A stretch of DNA of 64,000 nt from JAAYUD01 sp963676865 (GTDB lineage Bacteria; Bacteroidota; Bacteroidia; Bacteroidales; Bacteroidaceae), in assembly GCA_963676865.2 (NCBI GenBank), contig CAXXSS010000004.1, positions 186,001 through 250,000 on the forward strand, read 5' to 3'. Below are positions 52,292-60,370 of this stretch, in pieces (position 1 is the first letter of the stretch; each line of letters begins with the position of its first letter). The notes beneath the pieces are model-generated. The model saw only the letters and a program-made list of their open reading frames with translations, did no database searches and was not told the origin of the DNA. The translations under genes were made by a program, and so were the position numbers.

Positions 52292-52640
52292 CGCATACGC
52301 TATGTATTTATACGTATTATTTATATGTATATAGAATAATAAATATAAAAATACACGCAAGATGAAAAATATTAAAACAGGCTTACGACGGTTACAACAG
52401 ATTGTCTTTGTTTTTGTTAAACCGCTTATAACTAGTAGTGTATGCGTTGTGCGTTGTTGTATGTGTTTTCTGATTAAATGTGCTTTTAAAGCTTACAACA
52501 TCTTACAACATCATACAATATCCTGCAACAAATATGAGGCTATAGCGACTTTTAATAAGTTATTATGCTGATAATCTAATTATTATAATGTTGTTGTATG
52601 TTGTAGCTACGTTTTCATTTATTTTTAATTGTTTTTTGAT
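52292..52640. other. AT-rich intergenic region with iteron-like repeats
   Basis: Four adjoining 10-bp units of consensus TCTTACAACA fill 52491-52530, with inverted relatives TTGTTGTATG at about 52455 and 52572-52590. A 69-codon frame (52362-52571) runs through the repeats and is Cys-rich and unlike a protein; I do not annotate it. Position right after the VapE-like gene suits a replication origin. Confidence 0.5.
52491..52530 (+). repeat. four tandem 10-bp repeats (possible iterons)
   Basis: Units GCTTACAACA, TCTTACAACA, TCATACAATA, TCCTGCAACA follow one another with no spacer, one helical turn per unit. Confidence 0.75.
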
Positions 52641-53141
52641 ATGGATAATAATAAACCATTTATACACATTGATTTACCTGCGTTAGACATTGATTTCTTA
52701 TATCACGAATTCGATGCGCAGGAGGACGGCTTAATGCTGAAGACCACTACAGATGTGGGCAAATATATTAATAGTATGATCACTGTATCTGCTCAACCGC
52801 CGGCTCCTCCCATTACTGATCATAGTGTTATTATATATTTGCCCGTAAATTGCTGGAATCATCACATCTTAAATGGAAATTTTATAACGGTAATCTCTTG
52901 GAAGAAGAAGATGATTGAACAGTATTTAATGAGTGAGTTTAAAATTAGAGTTAAAGAATTCTTTTTAATTGGGTACGAAAAGGGTTTCACGCAAGATAAG
53001 ATTATCAAGGCTTTTCTTTCTTTTTACGCCGTTAAGAATAATCAAGTGAACTATGATAGTATCAAGAAGATTGACTATCGAAACCGACAAAAGATAACCG
53101 ACGAGGTGAAAAGGGGTATTCAGTTAGAATTAAATTGGTAG
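52641..53141 (+). CDS. hypothetical protein of the element
   Basis: 166 residues from the ATG at 52641 (MDNNKPFIHIDLPALDIDFL). N-terminal region with acidic patches, central SVIIYLPVNCWNHHI, C-terminal helical basic part (KRGIQLELNW at the end). No family recognised. It is followed directly by the DUF4406 gene, 9 bp between stop and start. Confidence 0.6.
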   Translation: MDNNKPFIHIDLPALDIDFLYHEFDAQEDGLMLKTTTDVGKYINSMITVSAQPPAPPITDHSVIIYLPVNCWNHHILNGNFITVISWKKKMIEQYLMSEFKIRVKEFFLIGYEKGFTQDKIIKAFLSFYAVKNNQVNYDSIKKIDYRNRQKITDEVKRGIQLELNW

Positions 53142-53149
53142 ACAGAACG

Positions 53150-53467
53150 ATGACAGTGTATGTATGCATACCGATCAACGGCCGCAAGAGCGGAACGTTG
53201 GCCGAAAAGAAAATGGAAGCTAGACGGCAGGCGGATATAATCAAAAGACAATTGGAGTATCAAGGTCATACGGTCATTACGCCTTTCGATGTTGTTCCTA
53301 TAGATTCGCAACTTTCGGATGCCCAAACGCTTGGTCTTTGTATCACCGCTTTGTGTAGTTGTGAGGCAATCTACAAAGGCCCCGGATGGCGCACATCCAA
53401 GAGCTGTCAGGTAGAAAGCATCACTGCACAGGTATATAATATAATGGTGGTGGGGGATGAGTTATAA
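53150..53467 (+). CDS. DUF4406 / nucleoside 2-deoxyribosyltransferase-like protein
   Basis: 105 residues from the ATG at 53150 (MTVYVCIPINGRKSGTLAEK). The pattern YVCxPINGR, the helix MEARRQADIIKRQLEYQGH, VITPFDVVP, and LCITALCSCEAIYKGPGW are the DUF4406 signature; this fold is related to nucleoside deoxyribosyltransferases and common on Bacteroidota phages. It may alter nucleotides for the element. The Glu nucleophile typical of the active enzymes is not obvious. Confidence 0.78.
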   Translation: MTVYVCIPINGRKSGTLAEKKMEARRQADIIKRQLEYQGHTVITPFDVVPIDSQLSDAQTLGLCITALCSCEAIYKGPGWRTSKSCQVESITAQVYNIMVVGDEL

Positions 53468-53588
53468 AACGGCTGCTCTTGCAGAGATGCTTGTCCAAGT
53501 AAGCTATTTATTGCCAAAACGTTTTGCAATAGAATTTAGCAGCCGGTTGATTCGTATCAATAAGTTTCTCCGGAAATGGATGGAATGA
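53457..53588 (+). CDS. 43-residue basic small protein
   Basis: Begins MSYKTAALAEMLVQVSYLLP and ends RLIRINKFLRKWME. It overlaps the DUF4406 gene by 11 bp and is preceded by GGGGG, an unusually good ribosome-binding sequence for this phylum. Amphipathic helix with many Arg/Lys. No family known; the overlap is the best argument that it is translated. Confidence 0.45.
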   Translation: MSYKTAALAEMLVQVSYLLPKRFAIEFSSRLIRINKFLRKWME

Positions 53589-53733
53589 TAAGATTTTTGA
53601 AAGAACTGAAAACGTATCGCTGAAAAAGTCGCATCAAACGATTCTTCACGATAAAAATATTTTTAACCGAATATGCGAGAATGCTCACATAAACAGTTAA
53701 ACTTTAATATATAATAATTTAATAAACAAACAA

Positions 53734-54159
53734 ATGGAAAAGTTAAATCAAAAACAAAAGATTGCGTCGCTCATTAAAGCAGAAGTCGCATTATCTAAAG
53801 ATGTAAGAATTGTAGACGCCCCGGGTGAATTCTGTGTAAGCCTATACGATAAGGCCGATGATTCTTATTTTGAAGATCTTCGCTCTAGCAGTATTGAATT
53901 GACAGACGTATGCGAGTCTGATAAACCTTACTACAGTCAGAAAGGTAATATCCTTATTTCGGGACTAGCCATTGATGAAGTGAAGAGGTATGAAGGCAAA
54001 GATGTCATTTTGCGTTTCACCAGATCAGACGGTGGTAGCATCATAGTAGGCAACAACGAGTTTCCGGTACGCTTGCTCATAGAGCAGTCGGGTAGACCGG
54101 TGACTACGAAGCTAACTTTTGATCACAAGCACCCGGAACATTCCAAGGAGTTGATCTAA
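53734..54159 (+). CDS. hypothetical protein of the element, possible structural component
   Basis: 141 residues (MEKLNQKQKIASLIKAEVAL). Mainly beta-strand pattern with acidic loops; near the end FPVRLLIEQSGRPVTTKLTF. No domain recognised. It precedes the duplicated gene pair and is well transcribed in context: a strong stem-loop follows at 54183. Function unknown. Confidence 0.6.
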   Translation: MEKLNQKQKIASLIKAEVALSKDVRIVDAPGEFCVSLYDKADDSYFEDLRSSSIELTDVCESDKPYYSQKGNILISGLAIDEVKRYEGKDVILRFTRSDGGSIIVGNNEFPVRLLIEQSGRPVTTKLTFDHKHPEHSKELI

Positions 54160-54182
54160 TTAGCGTCCTTTAATCGTTTCGT

Positions 54183-54227
54183 AGCTCATATTACTTTTGT
54201 ACAATCAAAAGAAAGTAATATGAGCTT
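54183..54227 (+). terminator. long stem-loop after the 53734 gene
   Basis: AGCTCATATTACTTT and its exact complement AAAGTAATATGAGCT (15-bp stem) enclose a 15-nt loop and are followed by TTTCTT. It may be a terminator, and it overlaps the start of the small frame at 54220. Confidence 0.55.
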
Positions 54228-54375
54228 TTCTTATTTAATATATTTGATTCTCTGGAGACATTGGTTGGTTACTCCTGCCTATATGCCGCAGATGCTCAAT
54301 ACTATTCAAAGCTATATGCAGCTTGCCACAAGCCTACAGGCATTACAACCATTGGGGCGGCAGCTTGGCATTTGA
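54220..54375 (+). CDS. 51-residue small protein with hydrophobic N-terminus
   Basis: Begins MSFSYLIYLILWRHWLVTP and ends QPLGRQLGI. The first 18 residues could cross a membrane. The start lies inside the right arm of the stem-loop at 54183-54227, which might hide it. A TTACTTTTG word just upstream resembles a -7 box. Real coding is uncertain. Confidence 0.35.
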   Translation: MSFSYLIYLILWRHWLVTPAYMPQMLNTIQSYMQLATSLQALQPLGRQLGI

Positions 54376-54423
54376 TTGAAAAAGTAAATTGTTTAATGTT
54401 TAAAATATATAGGAGATATTATT

Positions 54424-55014
54424 ATGGCAGATACAGTAGTAGGTTATAGTTTCGTATCTATTCCCAAAAAAGCGGGCAACTCCGGTCGCCCCACAGGTAA
54501 AAAACAGTATATCGTTCTCATTCGCTTGGCGGATCTGAAAACGTTCACCAAAGACGTCAAGAATGTACGCCTCACAGCGCTTACACTTGCAGGCGCTGTA
54601 AAGCCGGTTGGCGTTTATGCTACCGGATCGACCATCAAAGGTGGTGAAACAGTAGAGGGCGATCTCGACACAAGAGGTTACATTCACAACCTTACTTTCG
54701 AACATCCCGGCGACGAAATCGAAGTACAAGAATTCAAAGAAGCCAATATCAACGAACCGATGATTGCGTTGGTAGGCGATTGCGTTGGCGACGACTTCGA
54801 TGTATATGGTACACCAGAAGCACCGCTCAACATGAGTAAGGCTGACGGCGAAGACTCGAAAGACAAGAAGAATACCAGCTTCGAGTTCAAAACCACATAC
54901 CGCACTGCTCCAGTCGGAAAGATTGCTAAGAATCTGATACCGGCTACAGACAACGATACGGTCAATGCAGCACTTGGATTGCCCGTAACGGCTAGCTCTC
55001 AGAAAGGATCTTAA
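54424..55014 (+). CDS. probable phage structural protein, tandem copy 1
   Basis: 196 residues (MADTVVGYSFVSIPKKAGNS). Acidic, beta-rich, with GYIHNLTFEHPGDEIEVQEF, VGDCVGDDFDVYGTPEAPLN and TSFEFKTTYRTAPVGK. The lengths and patterns resemble abundant virion proteins such as tail-tube subunits, but I recognise no named family. Nearly identical to the next gene for the first ~165 residues, then the tails differ (NLIPATDNDTVNAALG here). Upstream sequence with AGGAGATATTATT is duplicated too. Confidence 0.65.
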   Translation: MADTVVGYSFVSIPKKAGNSGRPTGKKQYIVLIRLADLKTFTKDVKNVRLTALTLAGAVKPVGVYATGSTIKGGETVEGDLDTRGYIHNLTFEHPGDEIEVQEFKEANINEPMIALVGDCVGDDFDVYGTPEAPLNMSKADGEDSKDKKNTSFEFKTTYRTAPVGKIAKNLIPATDNDTVNAALGLPVTASSQKGS

Positions 55015-55071
55015 TCTTTTCTTTATCGTATTAATTTAATGTTTAATGTTTAAAATATAGGAGATATTATT

Positions 55072-55653
55072 ATGGCAGATACAGGTTATAGTTTCGTATC
55101 TATTCCCAAAAAAGCGGGCAACTCCGGTCGCCCCACAGGTAAAAAACAGTATATCGTTCTCATTCGCTTGGCGGATCTGAAAACGTTCACCAAAGACGTC
55201 AAGAATGTACGCCTCACAGCGCTTACACTTGCAGACGCCGTAAAACCGGTTGGCGTTTATGCTACCGGATCGACCATCAAAGGTGGTGAAACAGTAGAGG
55301 GCGATCTCGACACAAGAGGTTACATTCACAACCTTACTTTCGAACATCCCGGTGACGAAATCGAAGTACAAGAATTCAAAGAAGCCAATATCAACGAACC
55401 GATGATTGCGTTGGTAGGCGATTGCGTTGGCGACGACTTCGATGTATATGGCACACCAGAAGCACCGCTCAACATGAGTAAGGCTGACGGCGAAGACTCG
55501 AAAGACAAGAAGAATACCAGCTTCGAGTTCAAAACCACATACCGCACTGCTCCAGTCGGAAAGATTGCCAAAACGTTGATACCCGTTACAGACAATGCTG
55601 CGGTCAATACCGCACTAGGATTGCCGGCACCGGCTACTCAAGCGGGAGCGTAG
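55072..55653 (+). CDS. probable phage structural protein, tandem copy 2
   Basis: 193 residues. Differs from copy 1 by loss of two valines after MADT, an Ala-to-Asp change near residue 56, and a divergent C-terminus (TLIPVTDNAAVNTALGLPAP). The rest is almost identical at DNA level, so the duplication is recent or kept alike by gene conversion. The pair shares a strong terminator at 55681. Confidence 0.65.
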   Translation: MADTGYSFVSIPKKAGNSGRPTGKKQYIVLIRLADLKTFTKDVKNVRLTALTLADAVKPVGVYATGSTIKGGETVEGDLDTRGYIHNLTFEHPGDEIEVQEFKEANINEPMIALVGDCVGDDFDVYGTPEAPLNMSKADGEDSKDKKNTSFEFKTTYRTAPVGKIAKTLIPVTDNAAVNTALGLPAPATQAGA

Positions 55654-55680
55654 TCTTTCTTTATATATAGTAGTTTGGCA

Positions 55681-55711
55681 AGAGGTGATGCAATAGCATT
55701 ACCTCTTTTTT
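55681..55711 (+). terminator. terminator after the duplicated gene pair
   Basis: AGAGGTGATGC, loop AATA, GCATTACCTCT (one wobble pair), then T6: a standard intrinsic terminator. Confidence 0.88.
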
Positions 55712-55716
55712 CGTCC

Positions 55717-56222
55717 TTTTACCTGTCAATGCAAATAGATAACTTTGTATCGATAAATAGGAATAAGCTAATTAATAGAAAGAAAAAAAAGACATGGTAG
55801 AAACTACATTTACCATCGTCATCCTGCATTAGGATCACGATCTAAGGCACGAGGCGCTGGAGTATTTGCTTCGATCGCTTTCCCTGTCCAAGTATCTACG
55901 AATGCAGACAGGAAAAAGAAGCAAAATCTACACAAAAGCAACAGGCTGCCGCTAAAAGCGAAAAAGGGTAATGCGATTCTTCTCAGTCTCGAAAAGACGA
56001 AGAGATTCAAGGTTGCTATTGATGTATTTTTTATAATAATTAAGCACTGATAATAAAATAGATACATTACTTATATAAAATGTTACTTTATTAATATTGA
56101 GAGAGAATACTACTATGCGAAGTAGTAGCTTTGTTGGACAAGTATTAGTTAGTATCGATAAGGTTTGAATAGAGAACTCAGCTCCTGCCTGCACGTGATG
56201 TGTAGACAGGAGCATTTTTTTA
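55717..56222 (+). ncRNA. possible non-coding transcription unit
   Basis: A promoter-like TTTT-N19-TAACTTTG spans 55717-55747, and a clear terminator (GCTCCTG at 56181 with CAGGAGC at 56207, then T7) ends the region. A second -7-like TAGCTTTG lies at 56126-56133, which would give an 85-nt RNA. Between them there is no convincing gene on either strand; the frames present are short. An RNA or the decayed remains of a gene are both possible. Confidence 0.35.
56181..56221 (+). terminator. orphan terminator with no gene upstream on its strand
   Basis: A 7-bp GC-rich stem GCTCCTG/CAGGAGC with a 19-nt loop is followed by A and seven T residues on the plus strand. Confidence 0.75.
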
Positions 56223-56237
56223 AGAAGTATACGTGTG

Positions 56238-56774
56238 CTATCCCATATCTTCGTCGCTAGGCGGTTGTTCGCCACCCGGATTGTTTGTATTCGTCGGGTT
56301 GTCCGTTGCCTTCCCGTCGTCTTTCTTCAGTTCTGTCAGTCGCATGAACGAGAGCGTATTCATCACCTCTTTCAATCTATTGCTGGGGGCAAATCTCAAT
56401 CGTGTCTTGCAGATGTCGGCCGAAGCCAATTCTTTTTTGTCCACGCATCCTTTGCTACTCACGCTAATGTACATCTTGCCCAAGTCTCCCAATTCAACGA
56501 TGCGCCCATTGCGCAGGTGCATGGCTACGGCCTCCATCAGGTTGTCTAGCACGTTGCCCACATCGCCACGACTCAACGACGATTGCCCGGCAATGTTGTC
56601 TTTCAGCGTATCTATCGTTACACGCCCCGAGTGCCTCACTTGTGCATAGTACTTTTTAGTCTTGCGATTTTGTGGGTTGGCTTTCTGCACCGCCACATAG
56701 AACACCTTGTTCTCTACAATCGGCATCGCATAAGCTACTCTGTTGCGTGCCGTTTTTTTTGTTTCTGTTTTCAT
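56238..56774 (-). CDS. HU-like DNA-binding protein (HU-HIG type)
   Basis: 178 residues. A basic N-terminus (KTETKKTARNRVAYAMPIVE) is followed by the HU-like domain: RGDVGNVLDNLMEAVAMHLR, GRIVELGDLGKMYISVSSKG and RLRFAPSNRLKEVM. The tail is Pro/Asp/Asn-rich and disordered. This is the TIGR01201 histone-like family frequent in Bacteroidales next to DUF4248, as here (divergent pair). Nucleoid or phage DNA organisation is likely. Confidence 0.82.
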   Translation of the reverse strand: MKTETKKTARNRVAYAMPIVENKVFYVAVQKANPQNRKTKKYYAQVRHSGRVTIDTLKDNIAGQSSLSRGDVGNVLDNLMEAVAMHLRNGRIVELGDLGKMYISVSSKGCVDKKELASADICKTRLRFAPSNRLKEVMNTLSFMRLTELKKDDGKATDNPTNTNNPGGEQPPSDEDMG

Positions 56775-56934
56775 ATTCGTTTTACTATTTATTGATTCGA
56801 TGTAAATATAGCCCGCAACGATAGCCGAAAGATGCTTATGGTTGTATTCTCTCGCTTTAAGTAGCCTATTATGGGCTTTTGTGTCGTATATATATTCGTT
56901 ATCTTTGCATTTATATTAATCAACTATTTTTGTC

Positions 56935-57168
56935 ATGGAAAACTTATTACTACACTATCCCCCGGTCAAGGTATATACCAAGCAAGAGCTTGCTTGCATG
57001 TACATGCCTCATATTTCGCCTCGCTCGGCCGTCAAGACACTCGTGTCGTGGATCAGGCACAACGACGAACTGTGCATGCGCCTGCGTGCGTTGCACTACA
57101 ACAAGTTCAGACATACGTTTTATGCCCACGAGGTGGCGCTCATCTTCACTTACTTGGGGCCACCGTGA
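56935..57168 (+). CDS. DUF4248 domain-containing protein
   Basis: 77 residues (MENLLLHYPPVKVYTKQELA). LACMYMPHISPRSAVKTLVSW and FYAHEVALIFTYLGPP match the DUF4248 pattern, a small winged-helix-like protein. Divergent from the HU-like gene, a recurrent Bacteroidales arrangement often near amidase/lysozyme genes; none is found here. TATCTTTG-like words lie in the short intergenic region. Function unknown. Confidence 0.8.
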   Translation: MENLLLHYPPVKVYTKQELACMYMPHISPRSAVKTLVSWIRHNDELCMRLRALHYNKFRHTFYAHEVALIFTYLGPP

Positions 57169-57186
57169 TGACACACCATCCATAGC

Positions 57187-57244
57187 GCAGCTTGCATTGC
57201 TCCACTGCCGTGTGGCATGCAAGCTGCTTACTGAATTTTTTTTT
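57187..57244 (+). terminator. terminator after the DUF4248 gene
   Basis: GCAGCTTGCAT and ATGCAAGCTGC give an 11-bp perfect stem with additional inner pairing, followed after 8 nt by T9. The remaining 57245-57488 is AT-rich and holds the promoter of the next gene. Confidence 0.85.
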
Positions 57245-57488
57245 AAAACAGAAATTCTCCTGCTAGGGGAGTGGTGATTCCCCTTTTGGGGGGCGATATA
57301 AATTTAGTGATATGTCAATAACGACGAACATTTTTTTGTTATTTGTTTGATTCATATAAAAATAACTGTCTTTATATGAACCAAAACTTTTGTTGAACGA
57401 TATTCAAGTTGTTCATTTTTATTTCAAAATCTATTTCATCATTTAATTTCATTTTGTATTTTTGTGGACTAACTAACTAATTTTTATT

Positions 57489-58355
57489 ATGAAAAAAGTT
57501 TTATTTGTATTGTCGCTGATGTTCGGTATAATATGCAATGTTTCCGCACAGGTAAAAGATGTTTGTAAATATGATAGCTTAAGTGATGAAATAAAAGAAG
57601 ATAGTCTTGATAAATATATTGGACAATCTATATATACATCTAAAGATAATGATAATCTGGGCTTTTTGAGATTTTATAAAAATCTGAAAGGAGAAACATA
57701 TTATGCAAAATTTAAGGGAGATCCTTTTTCACTTCTTGGCATTGATTATAAAATATTTGATTGTTTAACAAACAGGATGTTTAAAATAAAAGATTCAGGT
57801 AAAACAGTATCTGGTAAAAAATATATTCAATTGGTTGATGATAATAATGAAACGATATATTATATTTTTGATCAAAATATCCGTAATCTTCATATACCTT
57901 TTCTTTTATATGGTTATTATATTAAAATGAAGAACATGTTACAGGGATATAAATGCTATGTGTCATATAATAACTACAGGACATGCGATTCTATTTTTAT
58001 TGATAGAGGTTATTTGGGTCCTGAAGTAAGAGTAAAATACAGCACCGGAGAAATAGAATACGCATCTCCTTATATTATTAGAAATTGTATTTACCAAAAA
58101 AAACATGATGATTTACAAAGGAAAATATTAGAAGATCAGATAAAAGAGGCAGATGAGCGAATTTTAAATGTAAAAAAATATGGTTTGGTAAGAGTAGGAA
58201 TGAGAAGGGCTATTGTCTTAAAAGTTTGTGGATATCCTGACAAAATAAATACGACAACGACGAGATATGGCAAATCTGAACAATTCATATATATAGATAG
58301 ACAATATATATATATTGATAACGGAAGAGTTTCTGCCATTCAAAACTATCAATAA
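57489..58355 (+). CDS. secreted protein with a BamE-like C-terminal domain, low GC
   Basis: 288 residues. Signal peptide MKKVLFVLSLMFGIICNVSA with cleavage before Q. The middle is Tyr/Lys/Asp-rich beta sequence of unknown type. The C-terminus GLVRVGMRRAIVLKVCGYPD and YIYIDNGRVSAIQNY fits a SmpA/BamE-like fold. TATTTTTG at 57457-57464 with TTTC 19 bp upstream forms a separate promoter. Codon use is much more AT-rich than the neighbours, as for a phage-borne cargo gene. Role unknown; surface exposure is possible. Confidence 0.65.
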   Translation: MKKVLFVLSLMFGIICNVSAQVKDVCKYDSLSDEIKEDSLDKYIGQSIYTSKDNDNLGFLRFYKNLKGETYYAKFKGDPFSLLGIDYKIFDCLTNRMFKIKDSGKTVSGKKYIQLVDDNNETIYYIFDQNIRNLHIPFLLYGYYIKMKNMLQGYKCYVSYNNYRTCDSIFIDRGYLGPEVRVKYSTGEIEYASPYIIRNCIYQKKHDDLQRKILEDQIKEADERILNVKKYGLVRVGMRRAIVLKVCGYPDKINTTTTRYGKSEQFIYIDRQYIYIDNGRVSAIQNYQ

Positions 58356-58932
58356 ATAATTTTCAAAAAAACAGTATCTTTTTCTGTTTGGCGGTTCAGA
58401 GTCTTATTCTGATGGCTTTTTAACGTCCAAATATCAATTGTTATTCCATACTGATTGAGCGCGGTTACAACTCTTTTTTCTTTGAATAGAGAACCTTTTT
58501 TTTCATGCTCCATGCCCAATGATATAACGGCTGTCTTTCTTTACATTTTTGCTCCTCGGAGAAAATCTGTTATATTTTAGCGAAGGGGAATGACGGCCGT
58601 CTTTTTCGATCTATATGTTAAAACATCATAGCAAAATGAAAAAGAACCCTATCGGTTCGCTGCTTGCATCAGCACCATTTGGTACAAATGATGTCGGCGA
58701 CGAATGATTCCATCCGCTTGTATTCGCTTAGAAGTGAATGCTTACTCTTACTTCTGCTAGCCTAGTTCGGACAATGTCCAAGAGTTGTACCATATACTAT
58801 CTGTCGTCTTTGTGTTCGTCACCCTGTTTATCCCGGTTGTAGTATTCGTTTCTGCTTTCTATCTTTACAAGGAGAATCAGTTAAAAGAAGAGGAAAGAAT
58901 CGGAATAAACATTTTTAATTTAAAAAAAAATC
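58356..58932. other. 577-bp region with no firm gene
   Basis: Contains short frames only: 58636 (MKKNPIGSLLASAPFG, 23 codons) and 58785-58949. Two related T-rich words, GGCTGTCTTTCTTT and GGCCGTCTTTTTC, occur at about 58530 and 58595. The region may hold a decayed gene; nothing else is evident. Confidence 0.4.
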
Positions 58933-58949
58933 ATGAAAAGTTTAAATGA
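58785..58949 (+). CDS. possible small membrane protein
   Basis: 54 codons from a TTG: LYHILSVVFVFVTLFIPVVV is a clear transmembrane segment followed by a charged KENQLKEEERIG tail. It overlaps the next start by 17 bp. Holin-like topology is possible, but there is no ATG and the upstream region looks degenerate, so it may be the tail of a dead gene. Confidence 0.3.
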   Translation: MYHILSVVFVFVTLFIPVVVFVSAFYLYKENQLKEEERIGINIFNLKKNHEKFK

Positions 58950-59472
58950 AAACGGCATGACAAAGGCCACGAAAAACAACAATCTTGTATCTCTTAGAGA
59001 CAAATTTGGAAAGAACTATGCTTTACTGGGTAGCTGCCTGAAACAACTTTGCAGTGTGCTCGATACTAACGAGCCTTATCCACTCTCTAGCCAAAAAATC
59101 CTGCACATATATCGGCATGATGAGTTAAGTTTACACGGCGATACTAGGCGAGTACATTATACATTTGCAGACTATACTGGCTGCGAAAGCCAAAGTGTAG
59201 ATTCACTCAAAGAATTGGTGCGCACTTCGTGCAAGTTGATAATGGACTATATGAAAGAGACCGATAAGGGCCAATGTGAGCCCGGCAACAATGTAGACTG
59301 CAACGGATGGAACATAGAGATGATCTCGGCTGTGTTCAATGCACGGATCTATGCTATCAAATTCCATCTATACCTGTTTGATTTCAATCGTCCTCAGAAT
59401 GAGTTGGAATACGAACTCTCGCTCGAAGACGTCAACGAAATATTGGCGGATATGAAAGAAAGCTCAAAATAG
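58933..59472 (+). CDS. hypothetical protein of the element
   Basis: 179 residues; an ATG at residue 9 (MTKATKNNNLVSL) is an alternative start. Helical overall: FGKNYALLGSCLKQLCSVLD, DSLKELVRTSCKLIMDYMKE and LSLEDVNEILADMKESSK. No known family. An intrinsic terminator follows at 59593. Confidence 0.6.
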   Translation: MKSLNENGMTKATKNNNLVSLRDKFGKNYALLGSCLKQLCSVLDTNEPYPLSSQKILHIYRHDELSLHGDTRRVHYTFADYTGCESQSVDSLKELVRTSCKLIMDYMKETDKGQCEPGNNVDCNGWNIEMISAVFNARIYAIKFHLYLFDFNRPQNELEYELSLEDVNEILADMKESSK

Positions 59473-59592
59473 TAAGATTGATTGTTGACCATGAGTTGTT
59501 TTCTGATAATAGCACATTCGATGAGGATACTCTTTTGGCCATCAGAGTGCTTCTTTTTTTTGAAGATTGATCTTCACTTATAGACTACAATT

Positions 59593-59625
59593 CCGCCGTT
59601 TCCAAAGGGATATGGCGGTTTTTTT
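59593..59625 (+). terminator. terminator after the 58933 gene
   Basis: CCGCC and GGCGG pair across a 16-nt loop, followed by T7. The T-run touches the stop of the convergent GNAT gene. Confidence 0.7.
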
Positions 59626-60193
59626 AGTCAAACAATTGAATAGGAAGATACATACGTCTAGTTTCTTTCAAACAATCTTCGTTCGATTGATTATTAAATC
59701 CTATCGTCGAATAGAATTTGTTTGTCTGTGGATTATTCAACGAATCGACAGTGATAAACTGGCAACCGGAAGTTCTGTATTTCTTGAATGTCGCTATTAC
59801 GAATTGCAAGACATACGTGCCTATTTTCTTATTTTGAACTTTTCTTTGGACAGCAAGGTGCCCAATATTTATAGACGGAAAAGAGGTTTGTCTTTTAAAA
59901 GTATTAATGTACTCGTCACTAATTTTGATACAAGCTTCTTCGATAAAGTCTTCTTTATCATTACTACTTATAATGATGGAATCATTCTGTAAAGTAAATA
60001 TCGACAATAGCTCGTTAGAGGTGACGCGCTTGACACAAAAGGCCGAAAAGTAGTGATGTTTGACGGTTAGATATAATTCATTATGAAAAAAATCATCCAA
60101 ACTATTTATTCCACAATCGAATCTTTCTATTTGTTCTTTGTCTTCTTCAGATAAAGGTTGTATGCTAATATCCGAGGATAGGATTTTTTCCAT
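59624..60193 (-). CDS. GNAT-fold acetyltransferase, candidate toxin
   Basis: 189 residues. The N-terminal FDCGINSLDDFFHNELYLTV block is characteristic of GNAT toxins (TacT/AtaT group), and the acetyl-CoA-binding region is INIGHLAVQRKVQNKKIGTY then LNNPQTNKFYSTIGF. Such enzymes acetylate aminoacyl-tRNA. It overlaps an upstream 65-residue gene by 29 bp in a two-gene operon with its own promoter. The toxin role is inferred from the fold and layout. Confidence 0.75.
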   Translation of the reverse strand: MEKILSSDISIQPLSEEDKEQIERFDCGINSLDDFFHNELYLTVKHHYFSAFCVKRVTSNELLSIFTLQNDSIIISSNDKEDFIEEACIKISDEYINTFKRQTSFPSINIGHLAVQRKVQNKKIGTYVLQFVIATFKKYRTSGCQFITVDSLNNPQTNKFYSTIGFNNQSNEDCLKETRRMYLPIQLFD

Positions 60194-60362
60194 CGTTTTT
60201 CTCCAATATACTTCTTTCTATTTCATCCATGTCTTTCTTCATCCGATCGATTTTTTTTCTTTCGGATGCAGTAAAGTCTTTGGTGATGCACTTTATTACC
60301 GTTTCTCTGAATTTAGTAACATCAGAAGTGCTCATCTTCGGATTTTGTACACTTGCAATCAT
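60165..60362 (-). CDS. candidate antitoxin paired with the GNAT gene
   Basis: 65 residues (MIASVQNPKMSTSDVTKFRE). Charged, helical C-terminal half (FTASERKKIDRMKKDMDEIE). It does not show the usual ribbon-helix-helix DUF1778 sequence, so it would be a divergent or new antitoxin type. It precedes and overlaps the GNAT gene. Two exact TTATATTACG repeats lie between its promoter and its ATG. Confidence 0.55.
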   Translation of the reverse strand: MIASVQNPKMSTSDVTKFRETVIKCITKDFTASERKKIDRMKKDMDEIERSILEKNDGKNPILGY

Positions 60363-60370
60363 AATTAGTA

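Noticed and set aside
52362..52571. 69-codon frame across the 10-bp repeats
   Set aside because: Cys-rich, repeat-driven sequence without any family resemblance; the nucleotide repeat explains it better.
55819..56067. 82-codon minus-strand frame
   Set aside because: Phe/Arg-rich with no start context or similarity, antisense to the possible transcript; not supported.
56871..57277. Frames of 104 and 132 codons overlapping the DUF4248 gene
   Set aside because: They are other-frame shadows; only the 77-codon frame at 56935 matches a known family and its product has a sensible composition.
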